Below the pieces are notes generated by a model that saw only the letters and a program-made list of their open reading frames with translations, was not told the origin of the DNA and did not search any database. Made by a program: the position numbers and the translations under genes. From Mycobacterium sp. ITM-2016-00318 (GTDB taxonomy: Bacteria; Actinomycetota; Actinomycetes; Mycobacteriales; Mycobacteriaceae), in assembly GCF_002968285.2 (NCBI RefSeq), contig NZ_CP134400.1:2790001-2854000 (forward strand): DNA of 64,000 bases, in the 5' to 3' direction. Shown piece by piece: positions 47,179 to 57,194 of the stretch. The first letter of the stretch is position 1, and each line of letters starts with the position of its first letter.

Positions 47179-47618
47179 GTCCAGTCCCAGACCGTCGGAT
47201 CGTTCGGCGGGTAGTTCATGCAGACGTCGGTGCCATGCGCTGCGACGCCCTTGTTGTTGAAGAACAGCTTCGCCCAGTTGCCCCACCGGGTCGCCATCTG
47301 CTCGTAGTAGACGTTGGTCGCGGTGTCCTCCGAGTACTGCCGCCTGCCCGCGTAGTCCAGCGAGAAGAACCAGTAGATGCGGTCGCGGGCACCGTTCTGC
47401 ACATCGACCGGCCTGTTGTGATAGTCGATCATGTAGCGCTCGTAATAGATCGGGTCGGTGTCCCGCGTCGCCGCCATGTACTGGTCCACGGTGCAGGTCG
47501 TCTTCAGTATCCGATTGGGAATCGGATAGTCGTCGGTCGCATCCGCCGACGCGTTGGCCGGAATCACCAGCGCGGCCGCGCTCATCGCGGCTGCCGCAAA
47601 GCTCGCTCTACGCAACAT
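47175..47618 (-). CDS. DUF5078-like secreted mycobacterial protein
   Basis: A 147-residue protein with a signal peptide (MLRRASFAAAAMSAAALVIP, ASA-D) and a Tyr-rich mature domain (TTCTVDQYMAATRDTDPIYY, then FFSLDYAGRRQYSEDTA). Two Cys could pair. ATG 47618 follows GGAGACAG on the minus strand. The family is restricted to mycobacteria in my recollection; function unknown. Confidence 0.72.
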   Translation of the reverse strand: MLRRASFAAAAMSAAALVIPANASADATDDYPIPNRILKTTCTVDQYMAATRDTDPIYYERYMIDYHNRPVDVQNGARDRIYWFFSLDYAGRRQYSEDTATNVYYEQMATRWGNWAKLFFNNKGVAAHGTDVCMNYPPNDPTVWDWT

Positions 47619-47629
47619 CTCTGTCTCCT

Positions 47630-48034
47630 TCACTGCTCTGCCGGTAACGGCGGTCCCGCTGGGGCTTCGGGTGGCGGCGCGTCCGCACCGGACATCTGTG
47701 TGAGAATCGGCAGCTTCTCGGGGCAGTAAGTCCGGTACGCGGCACCGAGGAACTGATAGGTCTGTTCGGTGGTGGTGTTCTTGTTCAACTGTCGTTTGAC
47801 GAACGTGGCGGACGCATTGGCGTCGTGATCCAGGTTGTTCCACAACCGCTTGCACGCGATCTTGCCGATCCAGGCGTTGTAATCCTTCTCGCCGTAGATG
47901 CCGTAGATGTGCAGCTCGTTGTAGAAATCGGTATCCGGATCCGCGTTGGCGGGTGCGGCCGCCGCGAGCGCGGGCACCACCAGGGCGATCGCCGTCAAGA
48001 CGGTCGATGCGAGCCGTTTCGTTTTCATCATCAC
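47630..48034 (-). CDS. DUF732-like secreted protein
   Basis: A 134-residue protein with a signal peptide ending PANADPDTDF, a DUF732-like helical domain (FYNELHIYGIYGEKDYNAWI, with CKRLW later and TYCPEKLP at the end giving the Cys pair), and a Pro-rich tail. Start ATG 48034, or the second ATG. The three minus-strand small secreted genes 48034-46900 follow the MmpL gene closely and may be cotranscribed with it. Confidence 0.8.
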   Translation of the reverse strand: MMMKTKRLASTVLTAIALVVPALAAAAPANADPDTDFYNELHIYGIYGEKDYNAWIGKIACKRLWNNLDHDANASATFVKRQLNKNTTTEQTYQFLGAAYRTYCPEKLPILTQMSGADAPPPEAPAGPPLPAEQ

Positions 48035-48051
48035 CTAATCTACTCTGATCT

Positions 48052-50955
48052 CTATATGGGTCGTATTGGGCCCGTTGGGTTTTCGTCACCGGGCCGCCGG
48101 CCGGACACCGCACCGACAGTTTCCCCGCTCGGCTCCGGCCACGGTGCGGGGACCGGCCGCTGCCGCACTCGCTGAGGCCACCAGAACCATCGACCGAGCA
48201 GCGCGGCGATCGACGGTGTCATGAACGACCGGATGACCAAGGTGTCGAACAGCAGGCCAAGGCCGATGGTGGTGCCCACCTGACCGACCACCCGCAGATC
48301 GCTCACCACCATCGACATCATCGTGAAGGCGAACACCAGGCCCGCGGACGTCACCACCGAACCCGTTCCGCCCATCGACCGGATTATGCCCGTCTTGATG
48401 CCCGCGTGGATTTCTTCCTTGAACCGTGACACCAGCAGCAGGTTGTAGTCCGAACCGACGGCCAACAGCACGATGACCGACATCGCGATGATCATCCAGT
48501 GCAGGTGCAGTCCGAGAATGTACTGCCATATCAGCACCGAGAGACCGAACGACGTGCCCAACGACAGCAGCACCGTCCCGACGATCACCGCCGCCGCGAC
48601 AACGGATCTGGTGAGCAACAGCATGATGATGAAAATCAGACACAACGCCGATATTCCGGCGATCAACAGGTCGAAGTTCGAGCCCTCTCGCATGTCTTTG
48701 TAGGTGGATGCGGTTCCGGCCAGGTAGATCTTCGAGCCCTCCAGCGGCGTGCCCTTGATGGCCTCGAACGCCGCGTCTTTGATCTTGTTGATGTGCGAAA
48801 TACCCTCCGGCGTGGCCGGATCGCCCTCGTGGGAGATGATGAAGCGGACCGCTTTGCCGTCGGGGGAGACGAACATCTTCATGCCGCGCTTGAAGTCGGG
48901 GTTGTCGAAGACCTCAGGAGGCAGATAGAACGAGTCGTCGTTCTTGGACGCATCGAACGCCTGACCCATCGCAGTCGAATTCTCCTGCAGCGCGGCCATC
49001 TGGTCCTGCATGCCCTTCTGACTCTGATACATCGTCAGCATCATCGTCTTCATGGTCCGCATGGTGGAGATCATCTCGGGCATCAACGCCGTCAGCTGCG
49101 GCAGCAGCAAGTCGAGGTGTTCCAACTCCGGGACGAGCTGCTGGACGTCGTCAGTCAGCACGTCGATGCCATCGAGCGTGTCGAAGATGGCGCGCAGTGA
49201 ATGGCAGAGGGGGATGTTGTAGCAGTGCGGTTCCCAGTAGAAGTAGTTGCGGATCGGACGGAAGAAGTCATCGAAATCGGCGATGTTGTCCCGCACTTCG
49301 CCGATGTCGACCGCCATGTTCTTGGTCTTCTCGACCATGTTGTGCGTGGTGTCCGACATCTCCTTGGTCAGAGCCTGCATCTTCTCCATCGTGGCGATGG
49401 TCTTGTCCATCTCGGCGGCCTGGGTGAGCATGTCGGCCATCCGGGCCTGCATGTAGTCCTGGTTCATCTGCTGGGTGGTGCCCTGCATGCTGATCTGGAA
49501 GGGGATCGACGTGTGCTCGATCGGCGTGCCCAGTGGTCGGGTGATGGTCTGTACGCGGCCGATACCGGGAAGGTGGAAGACACTCTTGGCAATTCGGTCG
49601 ACGACGAGCATGTCGGCCGAGTTGCGCACATCGTGGTTCGTCTCGACCAGCAACATCTCCGGGTTCATCCGCGCCTGCGGGAAATGCCGGTCCGCGGCCG
49701 CGTAGCCGACGTTGGCGGGAATGTCGTCCGGCAGGAACTCGCGGTCGTTGTAGCTCGGCACGTACCCGGGTAGGGCGAGCAGTCCGACGAGGGAGAGTGC
49801 AATGGTGGACACCAGGATCGGGCCCGGCCACCGCACCACGGCGGCGCCGATCCTGCGCCAACCGCGGGTTCGCAACTCGCGCTTGGGATCGAAAAACCCG
49901 AACCAGCTGCAGATGGTGAGCAGGGCCGGCGCCATCGTGAGCGCTGCGAAGGTCGCGACCATCAGGCCGACGGCCAACGGTATACCCAAGGTCTGGAAAT
50001 ACGGCAGCCTCGTGAAGTGCAGACAGAAGGTGGCACCGGCAATCGTCAGGCCCGAGCCGAGGATCACGTGCGCGGTGCCGTGATACATGGTGTAGAAGGC
50101 GGTTTCGCGGTCCTCGCCGTTCTGTCGCGCTTCCTGATACCGGCCGACGAGGAAGATGGCGTAGTCCGTGCCTGCGGCGATCGCCAGCGTGGTGAGCAGG
50201 TTGACGGCGAACGTCGACAGCCCGATGAGCTCGTAATAGCCGAGGGTGGCGACGATTCCGCGGGCGACCGCCAGCTCGACGAACATCATCACGAGCACGA
50301 GCAGCACCGTCATGATGGACCGGTAGACGAATAGCAGCATCACGAATATCACCGCGATGGTGATCATCGTGATCAGCTGAACGCTCTTGTCGCCGGCGTG
50401 GTGCTGGTCGTTGGTCAGTGCGGCCGGCCCGGTGACATAGGCCTTTATCCCGGCTGGCGGCGTGCTGCTCGCAACGATGTCGCGGACGGCGGCGACCGAC
50501 TCGTTGGCGATGCTCTCGCCCTGGTTACCTCTCAGGTAGAGCTGCACGTAGGCGGCCTTGCCGTCGGCGCTCTGCGATCCGGCGGCGGTGAGCGGGTCGC
50601 CCCAGAAGTCCTGGATGTGCTCGACGTGCAGCTGGTCGGATTCGAGTTCGTCGATCAGGCTGTCGTAGTACTTGTGGGCATCGTCGCCGAGCGGCTGATC
50701 GCCCTCCAGCACGATCATCACCGAGCTGTTCGAGTCGAATTCCTGGAACGTCTTGCCGACCTGCTGCATGGCCTGCATGGACGGTGCGTCGATGGGCGCC
50801 AAGGACACCGCGTGCGCCTCGCCGACCTTCTCCAGCTGCGGCGCGATGACGTTGACCAAGACCGTCAGCGCCAGCCACCCCAGCAGGATCGGCACCGAGA
50901 AGAGCCGGATGAACCGGGGGATGCGCGGGTGAGCGCCGACATGGGTGTTCGTCAT
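48052..50955 (-). CDS. MmpL-family RND lipid/siderophore transporter
   Basis: A 967-residue RND transporter, the same length as I recall for M. tuberculosis MmpL4. It has the MmpL N-terminus ([20 protein letters not shown]), a first periplasmic domain starting [16 protein letters not shown], the membrane block with [20 protein letters not shown], a coiled-coil second loop with Met/Gln-rich helices, and the C-terminal block [16 protein letters not shown]. The paired Asp-Tyr motifs are the proton-relay residues. The ATG at 50955 (MTNTHVGAH) has GAGG upstream and follows a mini-ORF. With the mmpS gene upstream it resembles the MmpS4/L4-MmpS5/L5 class that exports siderophores or drugs; cargo unknown. 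Confidence 0.93.
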   Translation of the reverse strand: MTNTHVGAHPRIPRFIRLFSVPILLGWLALTVLVNVIAPQLEKVGEAHAVSLAPIDAPSMQAMQQVGKTFQEFDSNSSVMIVLEGDQPLGDDAHKYYDSLIDELESDQLHVEHIQDFWGDPLTAAGSQSADGKAAYVQLYLRGNQGESIANESVAAVRDIVASSTPPAGIKAYVTGPAALTNDQHHAGDKSVQLITMITIAVIFVMLLFVYRSIMTVLLVLVMMFVELAVARGIVATLGYYELIGLSTFAVNLLTTLAIAAGTDYAIFLVGRYQEARQNGEDRETAFYTMYHGTAHVILGSGLTIAGATFCLHFTRLPYFQTLGIPLAVGLMVATFAALTMAPALLTICSWFGFFDPKRELRTRGWRRIGAAVVRWPGPILVSTIALSLVGLLALPGYVPSYNDREFLPDDIPANVGYAAADRHFPQARMNPEMLLVETNHDVRNSADMLVVDRIAKSVFHLPGIGRVQTITRPLGTPIEHTSIPFQISMQGTTQQMNQDYMQARMADMLTQAAEMDKTIATMEKMQALTKEMSDTTHNMVEKTKNMAVDIGEVRDNIADFDDFFRPIRNYFYWEPHCYNIPLCHSLRAIFDTLDGIDVLTDDVQQLVPELEHLDLLLPQLTALMPEMISTMRTMKTMMLTMYQSQKGMQDQMAALQENSTAMGQAFDASKNDDSFYLPPEVFDNPDFKRGMKMFVSPDGKAVRFIISHEGDPATPEGISHINKIKDAAFEAIKGTPLEGSKIYLAGTASTYKDMREGSNFDLLIAGISALCLIFIIMLLLTRSVVAAAVIVGTVLLSLGTSFGLSVLIWQYILGLHLHWMIIAMSVIVLLAVGSDYNLLLVSRFKEEIHAGIKTGIIRSMGGTGSVVTSAGLVFAFTMMSMVVSDLRVVGQVGTTIGLGLLFDTLVIRSFMTPSIAALLGRWFWWPQRVRQRPVPAPWPEPSGETVGAVSGRRPGDENPTGPIRPI

Positions 50956-51020
50956 GCGGTTACCTCGCAGGCTCGGTTCCCGCATTCTGCGCGTTCGATT
51001 CGCTCGCAAGCTTCGCTCAT
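50952..51020 (-). repeat. MIRU-like mini-ORF element joining mmpS and mmpL
   Basis: A 69-base segment encodes a 22-residue frame ([20 protein letters not shown], then TA). Its ATG overlaps the mmpS stop (ATGA) and its TGA overlaps the mmpL ATG (ATGA). Mycobacterial interspersed repetitive units are known to insert into stop-start overlaps in just this way, keeping the flanking genes coupled. No second copy is present in the window, so repeat status rests on the structure and on recall. Confidence 0.6.
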
Positions 51021-51448
51021 GCCGACTTCACCAGGCAGAAGGTCTGGGCGTTGAGGCCTTCGGTGGTCTTCTCGTCCTTCACCTCACCGTCGACCGTGAT
51101 CCGGCAGCTGATGCTGTCACCGTCGCCCTGCGCGACGATATTGGGGCTGGCGGCAGGCGCCGTGGTCGTCAACGTCAGCGACCAGGGCAGCGTCACGTTC
51201 TGGGCCTTCTGCGGCTGAGCGTCCAGATCCAGATAATTGATAGTGGCCGTCGCCCCGGGCTGGCCGAAGATCTCGTAGCGCACTTCCTTCGGATTGAACG
51301 GCGCGGGGTCGTTGACCAGGCCTGCGCCCGGCCGGGTGAGCTCGGTCTTGCCGAAGACACCGCGGAGCCGGTCGACCATGAAGGTGCCGAGCAGAACCAC
51401 CGCAACGATGAGGACGGGCACCCAGAAGCGCCGCAGCACTTTCAGCAC
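51017..51448 (-). CDS. MmpS-family membrane accessory protein
   Basis: A 143-residue protein with a single N-terminal transmembrane helix ([18 protein letters not shown]) and an external beta-sandwich domain with [20 protein letters not shown] and the Cys pair in SISCRITVD and TFCLVKSA. MmpS proteins work with the adjacent MmpL. The GTG at 51448 is preferred over an upstream in-frame ATG at 51493. The upstream gap has direct repeats TAACTTA at 51530-51536 and 51544-51550. Confidence 0.9.
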   Translation of the reverse strand: MLKVLRRFWVPVLIVAVVLLGTFMVDRLRGVFGKTELTRPGAGLVNDPAPFNPKEVRYEIFGQPGATATINYLDLDAQPQKAQNVTLPWSLTLTTTAPAASPNIVAQGDGDSISCRITVDGEVKDEKTTEGLNAQTFCLVKSA

Positions 51449-51616
51449 CGCACACCTCGCGGCCCGTTCACCGGGGCAGCGACGTCCGCCCAACCCATCG
51501 ATCTCTCCTGAGTAGACTTGGCCTCTGCTTAACTTAGTCCATATAACTTATGTTGGTGCACGGGCTGACCAAATGTTTGGCGGAATTCTTTGCCGCGAAG
51601 TCCCGCCCGACGGTGA

Positions 51617-52678
<1,062 letters not shown>

Positions 52679-54145
52679 CTACGACAGCCGTTCCCGCAGT
52701 TCGCGTTTGAGCACCTTGCCGTAGCTGTTCTTCGGCAGCTCGTCGATGAACTCGTACCGCTTTGGTCGCTTGAAGCGCGCGATGCGGTCGAGCAGATGCG
52801 CATCCAACTCCGCCGGTTCGACCTCGCCGACGACGAACGCGACGACGACTTCGCCCCACTCCTCGTCCTTGGCGCCGACGACGCCGGCCTCCGCCACCCC
52901 GGGGTGTTGAAGTAGCGCCTCCTCCACCTCACGCGGATAGATGTTGCTGCCGCCGCTGATCACCACATCCTTCGAGCGGTCGCGCAGGGTGAGGAAGCCG
53001 CGCTCGTCGAACGAACCCATGTCGCCGGTGTGCAGCCAGCCGTTCTGCAGCGTCGCGGCGGTCGCCTCCGCATTCTTCCAATAGCCGGACATCACCACGT
53101 CCCCGCGGCAGACGATCTCCCCGATCTCACCTGTTGACGCGCGGCTGCCGTCGTCGCGCAGCACCGCAACGTCGACGCCCGACCTGGCGTACCCGACCGA
53201 TCCGAGCACGGCATCGTCGGCATCCATGTGGTCGGCGCGGCGCAGGCCGGTGATCGTCATCGGCGCCTCGCCCTGACCGTAGAGCTGAACGAAGACCTGG
53301 CCGAACGCGGCCATCGCCCTTTTGAGGCTGTCCACGTACATCGGGCCGCCGCCGTACACCACTGTCCGCAGGTTGCGCGGACACGACCGTCCGGTCTGCA
53401 CCAGCCGCGACACCATCGTCGGCGCGAGGAAGGCGCTGCACCCCGGATGGTGCTCGCAGAGATCGAGGAATTCGTCGGGCTCGAACGCCGCCGACGCCGG
53501 TATCACCTGGCGGGCCGCGCGTAGTACGTACGGCGGAATGTACAGGCCCGATCCGTGCGACATCGGTGCGCCGTGCACCAGGCTGCAGTTCTCGTCGGGC
53601 GAGTCGAAGTCGGCGAGGTGCGACACCGTCATCGCCATCAGATTGCGGTGCGACAGCATTGCGCCCTTGGATCTACCGGTGGTGCCGCTGGTGTAGAAGA
53701 GCCACGCCAGCTCTGCCGGGTCGGTGCTCGGGGCCGTCGCCTGCGCGTTACCGAATCTCGCGTCGTAGGCCTCGCCGGCGATGGCCTCGACGGGCGCCGG
53801 GGAGACGGGAGCAAGCTCGGCGGCGATCTTCGGCGACGCGAAAACCTGTGCGGCGCCGGAATCGTCGAGTATCTGGCGCATCTCCCGAGGATGCAGCTTG
53901 TAGTTGACCGGCACATAGACGCACCCGGCCGCCCACACACCGAACATCAGCTCGAGGATCTCGGGGCGATTCTCGCTGGCGACGGCGATGCGCGCGCCCC
54001 GCCCGAGATCGCGAAAAGAGCTGGCCAGTCGCAGCGCCCGATCGCGCAGCTCGGCCCAGGAGAGCAGTTGCCGCTCACCGAGATACACAGCACCCCGGTC
54101 GCCGAAGCGCGCGGCGGCCTGGTCGAGCAGGGCGAAGACGTTCAC
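52679..54145 (-). CDS. Acyl-CoA synthetase (FadD-like), ligase 1
   Basis: A 488-residue ANL-superfamily enzyme. The ATP/AMP motif is YTSGTTGRSKGAML, the A5 motif QLYGQGEAPM, TGD in WLHTGDMG, the hinge RDSKD-like LRDRSKDVVISGG and the catalytic Lys in PKNSYGKVLKREL. It should activate a carboxylic acid to its CoA ester. The GTG at 54145 overlaps the upstream SDR stop as GTGA; the longer frame lies inside the SDR gene. Last gene of the minus-strand operon. Confidence 0.9.
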   Translation of the reverse strand: MNVFALLDQAAARFGDRGAVYLGERQLLSWAELRDRALRLASSFRDLGRGARIAVASENRPEILELMFGVWAAGCVYVPVNYKLHPREMRQILDDSGAAQVFASPKIAAELAPVSPAPVEAIAGEAYDARFGNAQATAPSTDPAELAWLFYTSGTTGRSKGAMLSHRNLMAMTVSHLADFDSPDENCSLVHGAPMSHGSGLYIPPYVLRAARQVIPASAAFEPDEFLDLCEHHPGCSAFLAPTMVSRLVQTGRSCPRNLRTVVYGGGPMYVDSLKRAMAAFGQVFVQLYGQGEAPMTITGLRRADHMDADDAVLGSVGYARSGVDVAVLRDDGSRASTGEIGEIVCRGDVVMSGYWKNAEATAATLQNGWLHTGDMGSFDERGFLTLRDRSKDVVISGGSNIYPREVEEALLQHPGVAEAGVVGAKDEEWGEVVVAFVVGEVEPAELDAHLLDRIARFKRPKRYEFIDELPKNSYGKVLKRELRERLS

Positions 54146-54918
54146 TGCCGCGCGACCCACTCCGCGTTGAGCGCGAAGTCCGAGAGGTACTTCGTCGAGC
54201 TCCACCCGCCGTCGACGACGATCGTCTGCCCGTTGATGAAGCTCGCGCCGTCGGAGCACAGGAACGCCACGGTGCTGGCTATGTCGTTCACTTCGCCGAG
54301 TCGCGGGTACGGCGTCATCTCGGTGTTGATCTTCTTGAACCTGTCGTCCTCCAACCGCTGGGCCACCATCGGCGTCAGCGTCACCCCCGGCGCCACTGCG
54401 TTACAACGGATTCCCTGCGGTCCGTACTGGCAGGCGATGTGCAGAGTCAGGGATGTCAGACCGCCCTTCGCCGCCGAATACGCACCGCCACGCAGGCCGC
54501 CGACGACCGCAAAGGTCGAGGTGATGTTGACGATTCCCGAGCCGGGCGCCATGTGCGGGATCACGTCACGCGCCAGCCGGAACGGCGCGCGCAACATCAA
54601 CCCCAGAAAATAGTCCAGCGAGTCGTCATCGGTTTCGTGCAGCGGCTTCGGGCTGCCGACGCCCGCATTGTTGATCAGGAAGTCGATGCGACCCCAACGC
54701 TGCACAGCGAGGTCGACGATGCGAGCAGGTGCGTCGTCCGCGGTCAGGTCGACGGCTATGGTCGCCACCCGGTCGGGATCGCCGATCTCCTTCTCCAGGC
54801 CGGCGAGCCTGTCTTCGTCGCGGCCCGCGCCGACGACGGCCATTCCCGCCGCGGCGAGTTTGGTCGCACAGGCGAACCCGATGCCGCTGCTCGCGCCGGT
54901 CACTATCGCTACCTGCAT
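54142..54918 (-). CDS. Short-chain dehydrogenase/reductase 1
   Basis: A 258-residue classical SDR. Cofactor motif TGASSGIG at the N-terminus, NNAG (FLINNAGVG), catalytic Ser in NITSTFAVVGG and YxxxK as YSAAKGG, and NGQTIVVDGGW near the end. The acidic DLTADDAP region leaves NAD or NADP preference open. The ATG at 54918 is one base after the stop of ligase 2. Expected role is oxidation of a secondary alcohol in the pathway. Confidence 0.93.
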   Translation of the reverse strand: MQVAIVTGASSGIGFACATKLAAAGMAVVGAGRDEDRLAGLEKEIGDPDRVATIAVDLTADDAPARIVDLAVQRWGRIDFLINNAGVGSPKPLHETDDDSLDYFLGLMLRAPFRLARDVIPHMAPGSGIVNITSTFAVVGGLRGGAYSAAKGGLTSLTLHIACQYGPQGIRCNAVAPGVTLTPMVAQRLEDDRFKKINTEMTPYPRLGEVNDIASTVAFLCSDGASFINGQTIVVDGGWSSTKYLSDFALNAEWVARQ

Positions 54919-54919
54919 G

Positions 54920-56443
54920 TCAATCCACCTTCGCCAGTTCCGCCCGGATCTGATGCTTGAGTACCTTGCCCGCGTCGTTCTTCGGCAGGCTTTCGGCGAT
55001 GACGACGTGTTCGGGCGCCTTGAACCTGGCGACTCCGTAGTCGGCAAGGAAGTCCCGAATGCTCTCGACGTCGGGCGCGGGGGACACCGTGGGCACGATG
55101 ACGGCGCACGCCCGTTCACCGGTTCTGGAGTCGGGGATCCCGACGATTGCGATTTCGGCGATCCCGGGGTGCCCGCCGAGGATGTCCTCGATCTCCTTGG
55201 GCGCGATGTTCTCGCCGCTGCGGATGATGATGTCCTTGGCCCGGCCGGTCACCACGAGGTAATCGTCGTCCACCCACTGCGCGAGATCGCCTGTGCGGAA
55301 ATAGCCCTCCTCGTCGAACGCGTCCCGTTCGTCCTCCGGGTTTCGGTAACCGACGAGCATCTGCGGGCCGCGGGCGCAGATCTCTCCCGATCCGGCGGGC
55401 GCGGCGTCGCGCGCGACGAGCTTGACCGTCGCGATACCCGGCCGCCCGTCGGTGTCGGCGGCGTGCTCCGGATCGGTCGGCGAACCGACGGTCGTGACGG
55501 GCACCTCCGTGGACCCGTACACCCGCGTCACCATCGCACGGTCGAAATACGCTGTCGCCCGGCGGATCAGCGACGGTGGAACCGAGGCCCCGCCGCAGAT
55601 GAACACCTTGAGATCGGGTAGTCGGGTGTCGGCCCGCTCGGCCGCGGCGAGCAAGCCTTCCAGGAACGGAGTGGCACCCGCCATGTGCGTGCAGCGCTCT
55701 GAAACCATCAGCGACACCGCCTCGTCGGGATCCCACCGGTCCATCAGCACTGCGGTCGTGCCGAGCAGAAGCGGGCACTCGAAGGCGTAGATGGAGCCGC
55801 CGATGTGCGCGATCGGCGATGGCACAAGGAATTTGTCGCCGGGATCGATCAGCCAGTTTTCCCTGAGCTGGCAGATCAGGGCATGGATCGAATCATGGCT
55901 GTGCAGAACACCTTTCGGGCGGCCGGTGGTGCCCGATGTATAGAGGATCATCCGTACGGCCGACGAATCGACGGTGGGTGGCTCCGAGTTCGCCCGTTCT
56001 TCGAGCAGTGTGGGGAAGGCGGTGTGGTGGCCGGGTTCACCACGGACCGCGACGACCTCGGGCGGGTTTCCCAGCTGCGCCGTTACACGATCGAGCATCG
56101 CGAGATAGTCGTGCTGCCGGAAAACGCTCGGCACAAATATCATTCGGCTGTCGACGTCGGCGAGGATGAACGCCAGCTCATGGTCTCGCAGCGACGGCAG
56201 GATCGGGTTGACGGCGACACCCGCCATCGTCGCCGCCAGATAGACGACGGCGGCCTCGTGCCAGTTCGGCAGCATGAACGACACGACGCTGCCTGCAGGC
56301 ATCCGCGACATCAGGGCCTGTGCGACCGCGCTTGCCTGGGCGAAGAGCGACTTGCAGGTCATCCAGGTGTTGCCGTCGACCAACAGCACCCGTCCGGGCG
56401 TGATCCGTGAGGCTTCGGCCAGAGAATCGGCCAGCGTCGGCAC
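54920..56443 (-). CDS. Acyl-CoA synthetase (cyclohexanecarboxylate-CoA ligase-like), ligase 2
   Basis: A 507-residue ANL enzyme with YTSGTTGRPKGVLHSH, RVYGSTEVPV, FRTGDLAQW, GRAKDIIIRSGENIAPKEIE and the terminal Lys in PKNDAGKVLKHQI. It is more like the cyclohexanecarboxylate/long-chain ligase group than ligase 1, so the two probably act on different intermediates. GTG start at 56443, four bases after the gntR stop at 56448. Confidence 0.9.
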   Translation of the reverse strand: MPTLADSLAEASRITPGRVLLVDGNTWMTCKSLFAQASAVAQALMSRMPAGSVVSFMLPNWHEAAVVYLAATMAGVAVNPILPSLRDHELAFILADVDSRMIFVPSVFRQHDYLAMLDRVTAQLGNPPEVVAVRGEPGHHTAFPTLLEERANSEPPTVDSSAVRMILYTSGTTGRPKGVLHSHDSIHALICQLRENWLIDPGDKFLVPSPIAHIGGSIYAFECPLLLGTTAVLMDRWDPDEAVSLMVSERCTHMAGATPFLEGLLAAAERADTRLPDLKVFICGGASVPPSLIRRATAYFDRAMVTRVYGSTEVPVTTVGSPTDPEHAADTDGRPGIATVKLVARDAAPAGSGEICARGPQMLVGYRNPEDERDAFDEEGYFRTGDLAQWVDDDYLVVTGRAKDIIIRSGENIAPKEIEDILGGHPGIAEIAIVGIPDSRTGERACAVIVPTVSPAPDVESIRDFLADYGVARFKAPEHVVIAESLPKNDAGKVLKHQIRAELAKVD

Positions 56444-56447
56444 GGCG

Positions 56448-57191
56448 CTAACCTCTGACCCGCCGCATGGTCATCGAGTGCCGGAACCGCGACGCGGGGT
56501 GGGTGTTGACCGTGACCTGCGCTATCTCGCCATCGGAGGTCTTGTAGGTGCGCTGCACCTCCAGCGCGGGCGAGCCGGGCTCCGTCACGAGCTCGTCAGC
56601 GAGGTCCGGTGCGATCAGCACCGCGGCGATCTCCTGCTTCACCTCGACGATGCTCACGCCGAAGAGGTCCTCGAGCAACGGGAAGATTGGTCCGGTGTGG
56701 CGCTGCAGCAGCCTGCCGACCGCGGCGAAGGCGCGGTTGATGTAGTACTCCGTTCGGCACAGCGTGAACTCGGCGCCTTCGGATCGCCGGTAGCCGCGCA
56801 CGGCCAGCCACTGCTCGCCGCTGCCGAGCCCGGTTCGGGCGGCCACCTCCTCGTCCAAGGCGACCATGTTGATCGAGTCGATCGCGAAGCGGGCCTCGGT
56901 GGCGAAGGCCACCAGATCGTTGATCGACATCACGTCGTAGGCGTCCGACGTCGACCGCGGTACGACGAGCGTCCCCGTACGGGGACGCGACGAGACGAGG
57001 TTGTCCTCGCGGAGCCGCCGCAGCGCCTCCCGCACGGTGTAGCGGCTTACCGAAAACCGTTCAGAAAGTTCGTATTCGGTGGGCAACTGCGAACCAACCG
57101 GATATACACCGTCCACGATGTCCTTGCGCAGTGCGCGAGCCACCTGAATGTAGCGGTGGTCCACGGGGGAGGTCTCGGTCATCGGCGACAT
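56448..57191 (-). CDS. GntR-family regulator with UTRA domain
   Basis: A 247-residue HutC-type regulator. The winged helix covers residues 15-80 (LRKDIVDGVYPVGSQLPTEY, then FSVSRYTVREALRRL), and the UTRA effector domain follows (LAVRGYRRSEG, EYYINRAF, VEVKQEIAA). It lies inside the minus operon behind the propeller gene and is the obvious candidate to bind the palindromes at 58.8-58.9 kb. ATG 57191 or ATG 57182; the first is only three bases after the upstream stop. Confidence 0.9.
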   Translation of the reverse strand: MSPMTETSPVDHRYIQVARALRKDIVDGVYPVGSQLPTEYELSERFSVSRYTVREALRRLREDNLVSSRPRTGTLVVPRSTSDAYDVMSINDLVAFATEARFAIDSINMVALDEEVAARTGLGSGEQWLAVRGYRRSEGAEFTLCRTEYYINRAFAAVGRLLQRHTGPIFPLLEDLFGVSIVEVKQEIAAVLIAPDLADELVTEPGSPALEVQRTYKTSDGEIAQVTVNTHPASRFRHSMTMRRVRG

Positions 57192-57194
57192 CCC

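Noticed and set aside
51530..51550. TAACTTA direct repeats upstream of mmpS as an operator
   Set aside because: Two 7-mers 14 bases apart in an AT-richer promoter are too weak to claim; noted only in the mmpS entry.
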